Positions 43,593 through 51,997 of a stretch of 64,000 bases of DNA are shown piece after piece. Numbering within the stretch: the stretch's first letter is position 1; every line of letters starts with the position of its first letter. The position numbers were made by a program, and so were the translations under genes. The notes beneath the pieces were generated by a model that worked only from the letters and a program-made list of their open reading frames with translations, was not told where the DNA came from and made no database searches. Source of the stretch: Hymenobacter latericoloratus (GTDB lineage: Bacteria; Bacteroidota; Bacteroidia; Cytophagales; Hymenobacteraceae); the NCBI RefSeq assembly GCF_014199535.1, contig NZ_JACHNV010000003.1:435289-499288 (forward strand), in the 5' to 3' direction.

Positions 43593-45008
43593 TTGATTCG
43601 TACTCTCCAAAAACTGAAGCTGATAGGAGCCGACTTCGGGGCGGCGTTGTTGGCGTGGATGTGCTTTTTTCTGCTGCGCAAGTATCTGCTCCAGGAAATC
43701 AACGTCCACTACCGTTTCGCGGCCGATGCGGCCTTTCTCTCCGGTTCGGCCCTGCTGATTGCCGGGTTCTGGACGGCGCTCTACGCCCTGATTGGGGAGT
43801 ACAACGACATCTTTCGCAAGTCGCGCCTCTCGGAGCTGATCCGGCTGGGGCAGGTGTCGGTGCTGGGGGCCATTATCATCTTCTTTGCCCTGCTGCTCGA
43901 CGACCAGGGCGTGCAGAACTACCGTAGCTACTACAAAACCATTTCGGCCTACTTTCTGCTGCACTTCACCCTCACGGCCGTGCTACGGGTGTGGGCCGTG
44001 AGCAGCGTGCAGCGGCTAGTGCGGGGCGGCGTTATCACCTTCAATACCCTGCTGGTCGGCTCCGGCGCCCTGGCCCGCGACACCTACCAGGAACTGCGCC
44101 GCACCGGGCGGCACCTGGGCCTGCAGCTGGTGGGGTTTACGCCCCTGGGCGAGGTAGTAAACGAAACGCTGGCGGCCGAGCTGCCCGCCCGCGGCTCCTA
44201 CCGCCGCCTGCCCGCCCTGATTCGGGTGCTGCAGGTTGAGCAGATCATCATTGCCATTGAGCCCTCGGAGCACCGGGTTATCGAAGAAATCCTGACCCTG
44301 CTGGAGGGTACGCCCGCCCGGGTCAGCATCCTGCCCGACCTTTACCAGATGCTGCTGGGCTCGGTGAAGGTGAGCCACGTGTTCGGGACCCCGCTCATTG
44401 AAATCAAGCAGGACCTGCTGCCGCCCTGGCAGCGGGTGCTCAAGCGCCTGCTCGATGTGGTGTTATCGGTGCTGTTTCTGCTGCTGGCCTGGCCCGTGTA
44501 CGCCTTTACGGCCGTGATGGTCAAGCTTTCTTCGCCCGGCCCGGTGTTTTACTCCCAGGAGCGCATTGGGCGGCACGCCCAACCCTTCCGCATCTATAAG
44601 TTTCGCTCCATGTACGTGGATGCGGAGCGGCAGGGCCCGGCCCTGAGCTCCGACCACGACCCCCGCATTACGCCCTGGGGCCGGTTCATGCGCAAAGTGC
44701 GCCTCGATGAGCTGCCCCAGTTCTGGAACGTGATTAAGGGCGACATGAGCATTGTAGGGCCGCGCCCGGAGCGGCAGTTTTTCATCGACCAGATCATGCA
44801 GCTGGCCCCGCACTACCGCCACCTGCACCGGGTGCGGCCCGGCCTCACCTCCCTGGGCCAGGTGAAGTACGGCTACGCCGAAACGGTGCCGCAAATGGTG
44901 GAGCGCCTGAAATTCGACATTCTCTACATCGAGAACATGAGCCTGGCCATGGACTTCCGGGTGCTGCTCTACACTCTGAAAATTATTATTGAGGGGCGGG
45001 GGAAGTAG
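43593..45008 (+). CDS. Polyprenyl-phosphate sugar-1-phosphate transferase (WcaJ/EpsE type)
   Basis: 471 residues from a TTG start (IRTLQKLKLIGADFGAALLA). It begins exopolysaccharide or O-antigen repeat assembly by moving a sugar phosphate to undecaprenyl phosphate. Four to five N-terminal membrane helices (to about 140) precede a Rossmann-like CoA-binding_3 domain (TFNTLLVGSGALARDTYQEL). The catalytic bacterial sugar-transferase domain has another helix and KLSSPGPVFYSQERIGR, FRIYKFRSMYVDAE, VRLDELPQFWNVI and MSIVGPRPERQFF. No other polysaccharide gene is adjacent. Confidence 0.95.
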   Translation: MIRTLQKLKLIGADFGAALLAWMCFFLLRKYLLQEINVHYRFAADAAFLSGSALLIAGFWTALYALIGEYNDIFRKSRLSELIRLGQVSVLGAIIIFFALLLDDQGVQNYRSYYKTISAYFLLHFTLTAVLRVWAVSSVQRLVRGGVITFNTLLVGSGALARDTYQELRRTGRHLGLQLVGFTPLGEVVNETLAAELPARGSYRRLPALIRVLQVEQIIIAIEPSEHRVIEEILTLLEGTPARVSILPDLYQMLLGSVKVSHVFGTPLIEIKQDLLPPWQRVLKRLLDVVLSVLFLLLAWPVYAFTAVMVKLSSPGPVFYSQERIGRHAQPFRIYKFRSMYVDAERQGPALSSDHDPRITPWGRFMRKVRLDELPQFWNVIKGDMSIVGPRPERQFFIDQIMQLAPHYRHLHRVRPGLTSLGQVKYGYAETVPQMVERLKFDILYIENMSLAMDFRVLLYTLKIIIEGRGK

Positions 45009-45324
45009 CCTTATTGCCTACCGCAATGGGCCAGGCTCATTCCAAAGCCAGGCGTTTTTCAAAAGCACACGTGTAAAAGGATATTGCAATGAAATTTTGG
45101 CCCGTTGAATGGCGTAATGGGAATGTTTCAGTTAACTGGGTGCCATTATCCTGCTGGGTAATAGTTATTAACGTGACTATTATGGCGTTGCTTGGCGCCT
45201 TCAATCGGTAAGCGTAGCGCCTGCAGTTTTTAGGGTAAGCAGACACTATTCACTTGCTGGCATATTGTTAGGGTCTGGCAACCCCCCCCAAGGATTAACT
45301 TAATTACATCAGCACATCAACTCC
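45009..45324. other. Intergenic region, no gene supported
   Basis: 316 bases between the sugar-transferase gene and ribE. A 69-codon minus-strand frame is open (GTG at 45246), but composition and context do not support it. No good hairpin, riboswitch or promoter stands out beyond a TTG at about 45253. A riboflavin (FMN) riboswitch was looked for by eye and not seen. Confidence 0.6.
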
Positions 45325-45915
45325 ATGTTCACCGGAATCATTGAAACCCTAGGCACCATCACCGATGTGCGTCGGGATGCCACCAATATTCACTTCACTG
45401 TAGCGTCCGGCTTTGCCTCGGAGCTGAAAATCGACCAGAGCGTGGCCCACGACGGCGTATGCCTGACGGTGGTAGCCGTGGATGCGGCGGCCGGCACCCA
45501 CGTGGTAACGGCCATCGACGAGACCCTGCAGAAAACCAACCTGAGCCAGTGGGCGCCCGGCCGCCGCGTAAACCTGGAGCGCTGCCTGGCGGCGGGTGGC
45601 CGCTTCGATGGGCACATCGTGCAGGGCCACGTGGACCTCACGGCCGAGTGCGAAACGGTGGAGGACCAGAACGGCTCCTGGCTGTTTCGTTTCCGCCACG
45701 AGCCCGGACCCGGCCGCGTGACGGTGGAGAAAGGCTCTATCTGCATCAATGGCACCAGCCTGACCTGCTTCAACAGCACCGACGACGGCTTTTCGGTGGC
45801 TATCATCCCTTACACCTACGAGCACACCACCTTCCAGGACCTGCGCCCCGGCCACCGCGTGAATCTGGAGTTTGATATTGTGGGCAAGTACGTGGCAAAA
45901 TTGCTGGGGAAATAG
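45325..45915 (+). CDS. ribE: Riboflavin synthase, alpha subunit
   Basis: 196 residues, two tandem lumazine-binding domains (about 1-97 and 98-196). It dismutates two molecules of dimethyl-ribityllumazine into riboflavin. Signatures are MFTGIIETLGTI at the start, AHDGVCLTVVAVDA, GGRFDGHIVQGHVD and KGSICINGTSLTC. The MFTGIIE start is the family standard and fixes the start codon. It is a single gene; ribD, ribBA and ribH are not present. Confidence 0.98.
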   Translation: MFTGIIETLGTITDVRRDATNIHFTVASGFASELKIDQSVAHDGVCLTVVAVDAAAGTHVVTAIDETLQKTNLSQWAPGRRVNLERCLAAGGRFDGHIVQGHVDLTAECETVEDQNGSWLFRFRHEPGPGRVTVEKGSICINGTSLTCFNSTDDGFSVAIIPYTYEHTTFQDLRPGHRVNLEFDIVGKYVAKLLGK

Positions 45916-46043
45916 GAGCAGAAGCTCATGCGAAATGGGGAGCCAGATAGCTTGTTGGCTAGAAAATTATCGACTAAGTCTAATCTAATATATATTGAAC
46001 GAGCCCTATGCCTATTTGTCTGTTCAGTTATCAGAGGTGAGTA

Positions 46044-46595
46044 ATGAAGCTTTTAAAAAAAGTGAAACTCGCTCCATTGTTCAAACACCTGACGTATCTG
46101 CGCCGTTGGTGGTTGATATTTAGCTTTATTGTGCTGATGGGCGAGGTAATGTCTGTTATAGAATATTATTCGCACTACGATACTTTTGCTCAATTCATGC
46201 AAGTACATTTCAAATACTTGCGTAGGACATATTTGCATGTGCTGACGTATGCGTTGCTACTCGCCATCAGTTACACCGGAAAGAGAGCGTTTTGGTGGTT
46301 AGCGGTAGGTATTAGTACATATAAACTAATTATGCTTATGCACTTCTATTTTACAGTTGATTGGAGAATACTGTCCACTGATTATAATAGTGAGCTGATG
46401 CATGTTTTTTATAAGCTGCGTCTATACCCAATAGCTGGTTTACTTTTCGGTAATAATCCGGTTGCAGTAGCTTTTCTTTCAGGGGTGTATCTGTACTGGA
46501 TAATTGGCTGCGTCCGTATGATTCAGCAATTAACACGCGGTGCGTTTAATGCAACAAATAGTCAGGAGCATATCCTGTTCCAGGAAGAAGGATAA
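46044..46595 (+). CDS. Hypothetical AT-rich membrane protein
   Basis: 183 residues with about four hydrophobic helices (WLIFSFIVLMGEVMSVIEYY, YVLHVLTYALLLAISY-like, WWLAVGISTYKLIMLMHFYF, then AVAFLSGVYLYWIIGCVRM). The N-terminus is basic (MKLLKKVKL) and the C-terminus short and polar. It is not recognised. Low GC contrasts with ribE and the following small gene, so it is probably a later insertion. No neighbouring gene suggests a function. Confidence 0.65.
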   Translation: MKLLKKVKLAPLFKHLTYLRRWWLIFSFIVLMGEVMSVIEYYSHYDTFAQFMQVHFKYLRRTYLHVLTYALLLAISYTGKRAFWWLAVGISTYKLIMLMHFYFTVDWRILSTDYNSELMHVFYKLRLYPIAGLLFGNNPVAVAFLSGVYLYWIIGCVRMIQQLTRGAFNATNSQEHILFQEEG

Positions 46596-46671
46596 TTGAA
46601 TTAGATTAGCTCGGCAATAAACTACAGGTAGTCAGATTCGTACGTGCATATATCACCATTCTTGAGCAATC

Positions 46672-46881
46672 ATGTCTAGCAAACGCGAATTGATAGAGCC
46701 CACGCCCGGCGACAAGCGCTACGTGCGCCGTAATGAAAAGGGCGAGTTTACCAGCAACGTGGACCTGAACCGTTCCCTGTCCCAGGACGACCGGCACAAC
46801 TCCCAGGTAACCAGCAAACCCGGCCAGGGTGACCACGGCGACGGCCACACGGGCAACCGCAAGCCCGCTGGTAAGAAGTAA
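46672..46881 (+). CDS. Small conserved basic protein (RELIEPTPGDKRYVRR type)
   Basis: 69 residues, highly charged and without hydrophobic segments, probably disordered or nucleic-acid-associated. It opens with SSKRELIEPTPGDKRYVRRN and continues EKGEFTSNVDLNRSLSQDDR, a pattern I recall from small hypothetical proteins in many bacteria. The His/Gly/Asp-rich tail ends in Lys. Codon use is GC-rich and normal for the genome. A strong terminator follows. Function unknown. Confidence 0.8.
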   Translation: MSSKRELIEPTPGDKRYVRRNEKGEFTSNVDLNRSLSQDDRHNSQVTSKPGQGDHGDGHTGNRKPAGKK

Positions 46882-46899
46882 TAACAGCCACAAAGCTAA

Positions 46900-46929
46900 A
46901 AGCCCCCGCAGCGCATCCTGCGGGGGCTT
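46900..46929. terminator. Bidirectional terminator
   Basis: Perfect 11-bp arms AAGCCCCCGCA / TGCGGGGGCTT with an 8-base loop between convergent genes. Confidence 0.85.
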
Positions 46930-46945
46930 CTGGGTTAGCGCGGGC

Positions 46946-47755
46946 CTACTCCGGGCGTAGCGTCAGCGAAACGTCGAGGTTGTCGGGGCGGCCGGGCTTG
47001 TAGCCGGCGCGGGGCAGCCATGCCGAGTGGTGGCAGTGTCTAAAGACGGTAGTAACGGGCGTGAGGGAGGTGGCGAAGACAAAGGCCGGAAACTTGTTGG
47101 CTGGTGTACGCCGGTGCGTGGCTGGGTTACGTGGCTCCGTGGCGGTAATAATCTGCCAGGGGGTAGGGTCCTGCTTGGTCATCGGCACGCAGGTTTCAGC
47201 CGGATCAGTGGTCAGGCCCTCTAGCAGCACGTAGACTCCCTCAGGCGGGAGCCGCAATTCCTTATCCGCAACGTTCAGCGTAAGCAGAGGGGTAGGAAGT
47301 GCAGCCAGATAAGCGGCCGTGTACACGGGGGCATCTGGCAGCAGGTCGTGCGCGCCGGGCCCCGACGAGGCTCCGGGTGCCACGCTGACCAACCGAACCC
47401 GGATGCGCCCTTCCGTGGGCTTGTTCGGCCTGAGGCGAATGGTAATGGTTTCTATCATCCCGGCTTCACTACCAGCGTCAGGCCGAAACAGAACCCCGTA
47501 TTGATAGCCTGGAATAATCAAGTCTCCGTGAAGGTTGGAACGTTTCCGCCCGATGCTAGACAGCACCACGGTGGCCTTGGGGAGCACCTTGACCTCCGCA
47601 AGGCGCACGGAGGAACGCAGCGTATCGGGGCCAGATGCCGGCGGCGCCGGCCGGAAAACGAGATTACGGGAATCAGCAGCCTGCGGTAGGGTAATAGCGG
47701 GTGCAACGATAAGGAAGCCAGCACCCAGCAGAGGTAATAATCCAGGCAAAATCAT
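46946..47755 (-). CDS. Hypothetical exported beta-rich protein
   Basis: 269 residues from the ATG at 47755 (MILPGLLPLLGAGFLIVAP), which begins a signal peptide. The mature part contains a stretch typical of Bacteroidota envelope proteins of unknown function (GYQYGVLFRPDAGSEAGMIE, then TITIRLRPNKPTEGRIRVRL and LRLPPEGVYVLLEGL). These often occur at the C-terminus of carboxypeptidase-regulatory-like proteins. Seven or more strands are predicted by eye. Its location is probably periplasmic or outer-membrane-associated. Function unknown. Confidence 0.65.
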   Translation of the reverse strand: MILPGLLPLLGAGFLIVAPAITLPQAADSRNLVFRPAPPASGPDTLRSSVRLAEVKVLPKATVVLSSIGRKRSNLHGDLIIPGYQYGVLFRPDAGSEAGMIETITIRLRPNKPTEGRIRVRLVSVAPGASSGPGAHDLLPDAPVYTAAYLAALPTPLLTLNVADKELRLPPEGVYVLLEGLTTDPAETCVPMTKQDPTPWQIITATEPRNPATHRRTPANKFPAFVFATSLTPVTTVFRHCHHSAWLPRAGYKPGRPDNLDVSLTLRPE

Positions 47756-47781
47756 CTGATAGAAGTGCAACGGTACAGGCG

Positions 47782-47850
47782 AAACCGGAACGGGCTCAGA
47801 ACGGGCTGTCGAGCTTATCGAATCACAACGTTGGGAGCCCGTTCCGGTTT
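47782..47850. repeat. 16-bp inverted repeat upstream of the exported beta-rich gene
   Basis: Arms AAACCGGAACGGGCTC (47782-47797) and GAGCCCGTTCCGGTTT (47835-47850) are perfect and enclose a 37-base loop. The T run on the plus strand could serve as a terminator, but the flanking genes are both on the minus strand; it may end the PAP2 transcript. Confidence 0.7.
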
Positions 47851-47902
47851 TGCCCGTACCCCATCACAGAGCAAGAGCAATAGAAAACCGGGTTAGCTTT
47901 TT

Positions 47903-48481
47903 TTACAAAGCAGCCGCCGGCCACCAGCGTGGGGCCAGGCGCCGGTAGGCCGCCACGCACACCCAAGCCGTAGCGGAGCCGAGCAAAGCGCCCGCAACTA
48001 CATCAGAGGGGTAGTGGGCCCCCAGGTACATGCGGCTGTAGCTCACGATAGCGGCCCAGATGAAGAGCATACCCTTGGCTACCCGGTAGCGGGCGGGCAG
48101 CAGCAGGCCTATGAAAACGGCCAGCGCAAAGGAGTTGGCGGCGTGGGACGACAGAAACCCGAACTGCCCCCCGCAGCCATTTACCAGGTTCAGGGTGGTA
48201 GAGAGGGTAGGGTCGTGGCAGGGGCGCAGCCGGGCAAAGTAGGGCTTGAACAGGCGGCTGGAAATGCCATCGGCCAGGGCTACGCTCAGGCCCAGCAAGG
48301 GTAGAATAAGCAGGGCCCGCCGCTGGTAGAGGTAGCACAGCACCACCACCAGCACGAAGTAGGCCGGAAACCACACCAGCCGCTCCGAGAAGAAAATCAT
48401 CCACGCATCCAGCTTGGGCGAGTGGTGCGAGTTGGCGCCGAGCAGCAGCCAACGGTCCAGGGATTGAAGATGCTCGATCAA
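47903..48481 (-). CDS. PAP2-family membrane phosphatase
   Basis: 192 residues from a TTG start at 48481, which overlaps the hemF stop (TTGA), so translation is coupled. The three PAP2 motifs are in order: KPYFARLRP (79-87), SSHAAN (111-116, replacing the usual PSGH) and SRMYLGAHYPSD (149-160) with the catalytic His. About five membrane helices. It probably dephosphorylates a lipid phosphate such as undecaprenyl or phosphatidylglycerol phosphate; the exact substrate is unknown. Confidence 0.93.
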   Translation of the reverse strand: MIEHLQSLDRWLLLGANSHHSPKLDAWMIFFSERLVWFPAYFVLVVVLCYLYQRRALLILPLLGLSVALADGISSRLFKPYFARLRPCHDPTLSTTLNLVNGCGGQFGFLSSHAANSFALAVFIGLLLPARYRVAKGMLFIWAAIVSYSRMYLGAHYPSDVVAGALLGSATAWVCVAAYRRLAPRWWPAAAL

Positions 48482-49434
48482 GCGGTAACAGGTGGGTCAG
48501 AAAGCCAGTCGATACCTTTTTGGAGCCACTGTTGGGTAGCGGCCTCCGGCGAGCCGGGCTGAGGTTGGAGGTTATAGTGCCACTCGCATTGCGGCGGCAA
48601 GCTCATCAGGATGCTTTCGGTGCGGCCCCCGGTTTCCAGCCCAAAGCGCGTGCCCCGATCGAAGGCCAGATTAAACTCGGCGTAGCGGCCGCGGCGCACC
48701 AGCTGCCACTGCTTTTGGGCCTCGGTGTAGGGGAGGGCTGCGTTCTGGCGCATCAGCGTGATGTAGGTACGACCGTAGATTTCGCCCACGGCCCGCACGA
48801 AAGCAAACAGCTCATCAAAGGAACCATCCTTACCCACGGCGAGGCGGTCGAAGAACAGGCCCCCAATGCCGCGGGTTTCCTGGCGGTGGGGCAGGAAGAA
48901 GTACTCATCGGCCCACTGCTTGAAGCGAGGGTAGTAGGTAGCGTCATGTTGGGCGCAGACCTCGGCAGTCTGCTCATGAAACCAGCGGGCCTGCGCTACA
49001 TCCACGTAAATGGGCGTCAGATCCAGCCCGCCCCCAAACCAGGCCTCGCCGTTGGCTGCCTCGAAGTAGCGCACGTTCATGTGCGAAATCGGCACCAAGG
49101 GGCTGCGCGGGTGCTGCACCACTGATACACCCGTAGCAAAGTAGCCAGGGTCAGGCATCAGCAATACGCGGGCCGCCTGCTCACTCATCGTACCTTCCAC
49201 AGCTGAGAAGTTGACGCCGCCTTTCTCGATGACGCGCCCCCCCGTGAGCACGCGGGAGCGGCCGCCGCCGCCGCTGTGGTGAAGCCAGGCATCTTCCTGG
49301 AAGCGGCCCAGCCCATCGGCGGCTTCCAGCTGCCGGCACAGCCAGTCCTGAAACTGGCGCATCCACTGCTCCACCGTGTCGCGGTGGCGGGGCTGGGTAG
49401 CCGCAGCGGGAAAATCAGAAGGGGAAGTAGGCAT
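48478..49434 (-). CDS. hemF: Oxygen-dependent coproporphyrinogen III oxidase
   Basis: 318 residues from the ATG at 49434. It makes protoporphyrinogen IX from coproporphyrinogen III in haem synthesis. Family signatures are WLHHSGGGGRSRVLTGG, KGGVNFSAVEG, HMNVRYFEA, FGGGLDLTPIY, FFLPHRQETRGIGGLFFD and FGLETGGRTESILMSLPP. The longer frame upstream (to 49503) is leader. A TACCTTTG promoter box lies about 80 bases upstream. PAP2 follows with a four-base overlap. Confidence 0.97.
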   Translation of the reverse strand: MPTSPSDFPAAATQPRHRDTVEQWMRQFQDWLCRQLEAADGLGRFQEDAWLHHSGGGGRSRVLTGGRVIEKGGVNFSAVEGTMSEQAARVLLMPDPGYFATGVSVVQHPRSPLVPISHMNVRYFEAANGEAWFGGGLDLTPIYVDVAQARWFHEQTAEVCAQHDATYYPRFKQWADEYFFLPHRQETRGIGGLFFDRLAVGKDGSFDELFAFVRAVGEIYGRTYITLMRQNAALPYTEAQKQWQLVRRGRYAEFNLAFDRGTRFGLETGGRTESILMSLPPQCEWHYNLQPQPGSPEAATQQWLQKGIDWLSDPPVTA

Positions 49435-49516
49435 GCTGGAGAGTTCAGGTAGGGGGCACGGCAGGGGCAGCGAGCAAACGGAAAGCGCCAGACAGTGCCG
49501 CAAAATTCAAGAGGCG

Positions 49517-49524
49517 CAAAGGTA
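49517..49524 (-). promoter_or_regulatory. -7 box TACCTTTG of hemF
   Basis: Exact TAnnTTTG on the minus strand, about 80 bases upstream of the hemF ATG. No clear -33 box. Confidence 0.5.
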
Positions 49525-49570
49525 AGGGTTCTGTCGGGGGGTGAAACAAGTTGGCGAACTGGATGCCACC

Positions 49571-50467
49571 TTACCAATGCTGCAGAGCTTTCCGTGCTTC
49601 CTCCCGGCTGGTTGCCAGGTGGCTTTTCGCTACCCCAATTTCCTCCAGTTGTTTTGCTGCCTCAACAGATGGTAGCCACATCACGTGGTGGTTGCGCATA
49701 AGCAAGCTGCGGAATAAGGGATAAAACATGGTTCCCATGCCCTCAAAGTTGGTCATGTCAACTAAGATGGGTACGTCGGAGGGAAACGCCTGCACAAACC
49801 TGGTTAGGGCTGCCTCCTCGTTGGAAGACAAGTAGCCGTAAATTCTAACCTCGTAAGGGTCTGTGCTCGTTACCCGACAGGGGAGCCCAAAATCGAAATA
49901 CTGCTCCAGTCGCTCAAAGTACTCCTGCTGCTGTACGGTAGTAAAACTGTGGCGTGCCACCCCTAGAACGGCTTCCACTACCCGGTGCTCCCGCGGGTAA
50001 TTTGCCTTGCGCGGCGACCAAAAATTAACTGTATGATGGGCCTTATCCTGCGCTATCTGGTTTATAACAGTTATACCATCAGTGCCAGTTTGCGGAACTC
50101 GCGTCATGGTGAGCACTGCTGCACTATCGAGCGCACCGTAGAAACGGCGCATCTGTTGCTCCGACAAGAACGCACTATCCGCAAAAACAACTGGTTGCAG
50201 CGTATCGGTGCGGTTATATACCGTGAGGTGTATCCGGCCTATGCCCTGCCTGTTAATGCGGACACTGATTGTGGCCGGCGACAGAAAAGAAGGGTAAAAC
50301 TTTCCTTGGTAGCGAAAGCAGCGAAAAGGAGGGTTTGTAAAGTGTTCTGCCTGTTGAACCTGCGCTTTTTGCTGGGATGTAGCACTCGCTGCTTTTGCTA
50401 CCTTTTCAGACTTAGTTGAGCAGGATGCTGTACCGAGAAGTAGCGGAAGTAGTAGCTGATACTTCAT
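49571..50467 (-). CDS. Lipoprotein with C-terminal STAS-like domain
   Basis: 298 residues. The lipobox is TASC (signal MKYQLLLPLLLGTASC, Cys16). Residues about 45-190 are a beta-rich envelope domain of unknown family. The last 95 residues (YEVRIYGYLSSNEEAALTRF, then PILVDMTNFEGMGTMFYPLF and the terminal LATSREEARKAL) resemble a STAS/anti-anti-sigma fold, including the VDMTNFEGMG loop and the EARKAL helix. A STAS-like domain attached to an exported lipoprotein is unusual, since such domains are normally cytoplasmic. Confidence 0.6.
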   Translation of the reverse strand: MKYQLLLPLLLGTASCSTKSEKVAKAASATSQQKAQVQQAEHFTNPPFRCFRYQGKFYPSFLSPATISVRINRQGIGRIHLTVYNRTDTLQPVVFADSAFLSEQQMRRFYGALDSAAVLTMTRVPQTGTDGITVINQIAQDKAHHTVNFWSPRKANYPREHRVVEAVLGVARHSFTTVQQQEYFERLEQYFDFGLPCRVTSTDPYEVRIYGYLSSNEEAALTRFVQAFPSDVPILVDMTNFEGMGTMFYPLFRSLLMRNHHVMWLPSVEAAKQLEEIGVAKSHLATSREEARKALQHW

Positions 50468-50503
50468 GGATTGATAAATAATTCTTCCTGAAAGTGTGTT
50501 TTT

Positions 50504-51037
50504 CTATTTATACTTTACTAAATCTTTCCTTAGCAGCAGCAGCTCCAGTTTCTGGCGCGGAACCCCAAAGCGGGTGTCCGTTGGGAAGGCCGCTGTTTCG
50601 CCGGTACGCCGGAAGCCGTGGCGCTCGTACCAGGCCAGCAGCTCCGCCCGCACCGAAATAACCGAAATCAGGATGCTGGTGCAGCTCAGCTGCCGGGCGT
50701 GGGTTTCGGCCGTGGCCAGCAGGTGCTTGCCCAGGCCCTGGTCCTGCTGCGTCGGCTCCACGGAAAGCATACCCAGGTACAGATCGGACAACTGGTTTTT
50801 CAGATAGACGCTGCCCAGCAGCTGCCCGGCAGGGTTGCGGGCCAGCAGGAAGGTAGCACCCGGCGCGTGGAGCAGCTCCCGCAAGTCGTCGGGGTCGGTG
50901 CGCTGTCCGTCCAGCAGGTGGGCTTCCGTGGTCCAGCCCTGGCGGGACGCATCGCCGCGGTAGGCGCGGTTTACCAGGGGTAGCAGGTCAGGCAGGTCGG
51001 CGTCAGTGGCTTCGGAGAGAAGGGGAGCAGTGAGCAT
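50504..51037 (-). CDS. GNAT-family N-acetyltransferase
   Basis: 177 residues from the ATG at 51037 (MLTAPLLSEATDADLPDLLP). GNAT signatures: ATFLLARNPAGQLLGSVYLK (strand 4 region), LYLGMLSVEPTQQDQGLGKHLLATAE (motif A, acetyl-CoA pyrophosphate loop) and LAWYERHGFRRTGE. It probably acetylates a small amine; the substrate is unknown. It is a single gene, with divergent OMP-like gene 51174 behind it. Confidence 0.9.
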   Translation of the reverse strand: MLTAPLLSEATDADLPDLLPLVNRAYRGDASRQGWTTEAHLLDGQRTDPDDLRELLHAPGATFLLARNPAGQLLGSVYLKNQLSDLYLGMLSVEPTQQDQGLGKHLLATAETHARQLSCTSILISVISVRAELLAWYERHGFRRTGETAAFPTDTRFGVPRQKLELLLLRKDLVKYK

Positions 51038-51173
51038 GATGCGAAGGTAGAGGTCCGTGGAGAATGAGCAGCCGCCCAAAAACTATTAGTGACTACTGGT
51101 GCAACCTGCTTGAGAGCAGATGGGCTCTTCTAAGCGTACCCTTTCATTAATTAACCCAAGTTGCGGTGTTCGT

Positions 51174-51794
51174 ATGAAAAAGAAATTATGTAGTGGACTT
51201 GTCGTGAGTGCCCTGATGTACTGCCTGGGAGGCTCGGCCGTGGCTCAGGAAGCCGCCGCCAACCCTGGTTCGCCGGCGCGACCCGCTTACCTGCGCCTGG
51301 GGCTCGGCTCGGCGTACGACATCGATGGCTATTACCGGAGTGCCCGGCTCACGCTGGAATACGCGCCTACCCTGAACCGGCACTTAGGGCTGGCTAGCCG
51401 AGTAGTAGGTGTACTGGGCAAACCCAGTGGCTCCAGCCTCGAAGCGCAGTTGCCCAACCAGAAATATAAGGCTGCTTATCTGGAGCAGGAAATTATCTAC
51501 TATCCCCTGGGTACCGACAAGCGGGTGCTATTTGGAGTGGGGGCGGGGGGCTTCGCCGGCTACTACCGCAAAAACGGCTTCACGTATCTGCAGGCCACCG
51601 ATGGCCGGGTCACGGACTATCAGTTGAATTCCAGGCAAGGCCTGCACGCCGGCTACCTCCTGACAGCAAGCCTGGAGGTGGCCCTCGGTCAGCAGAAACG
51701 ATGGTTACTGGGGGCGAAATCTACGCTCCGCAACGGCATTGAGGGCAACACCACTACCTCCACGCATAGCCTGACCCTAGGTCGCCGGCTCTAA
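51174..51794 (+). CDS. Hypothetical outer-membrane beta-barrel-like protein
   Basis: 206 residues from the ATG at 51174 (MKKKLCSGLVVSALMYCLGG), with a signal peptide ending near AVAQ. The mature part has alternating amphipathic strands (YLRLGLGSAYDIDGYYRSAR, LFGVGAGGFAGYYRKNG), and the C-terminal residues THSLTLGRRL end in a strand. It resembles a small eight-strand outer-membrane barrel. A specific family was not recognised. It ends 30 bases before the hairpin at 51825. Confidence 0.68.
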   Translation: MKKKLCSGLVVSALMYCLGGSAVAQEAAANPGSPARPAYLRLGLGSAYDIDGYYRSARLTLEYAPTLNRHLGLASRVVGVLGKPSGSSLEAQLPNQKYKAAYLEQEIIYYPLGTDKRVLFGVGAGGFAGYYRKNGFTYLQATDGRVTDYQLNSRQGLHAGYLLTASLEVALGQQKRWLLGAKSTLRNGIEGNTTTSTHSLTLGRRL

Positions 51795-51824
51795 TACTGG
51801 GTCCAAGGGCTGACGGTGCCTGGA

Positions 51825-51873
51825 GCAGAAACGTTGGGCTGCTACCTACTAGGTAGCAGCCCAACGTTTCTGC
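51825..51873. terminator. Long perfect hairpin (24-bp arms, 1-base centre)
   Basis: 51825-51848 and 51850-51873 are exact reverse complements around one central C. It lies after the beta-barrel gene and probably acts as terminator. There is no long T run. Confidence 0.85.
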
Positions 51874-51997
51874 CGGACTTAGTGCCCGTAGAGGGTTGGG
51901 TGTAGGTGCGGAGCGAAGGTCATTTGATGAATGTGGGAAGCCTGGGGCTGCCACCTATTCATTGTGTAATTTCGCCGGACCAACCCACCCTCCATCC

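Noticed and set aside
43380..43964. Long N-terminal extension of the pcm frame on the minus strand
   Set aside because: It lies antisense to the sugar-transferase gene, and Pcm homologues start at the ATG at 43379; the open frame is a high-GC shadow.
45037..45246. 69-codon minus-strand frame in the gap before ribE
   Set aside because: GTG start, no recognisable domain, and composition not like coding sequence of this genome.
45009..45324. FMN riboswitch upstream of ribE
   Set aside because: The conserved FMN riboswitch segments were not found by eye.
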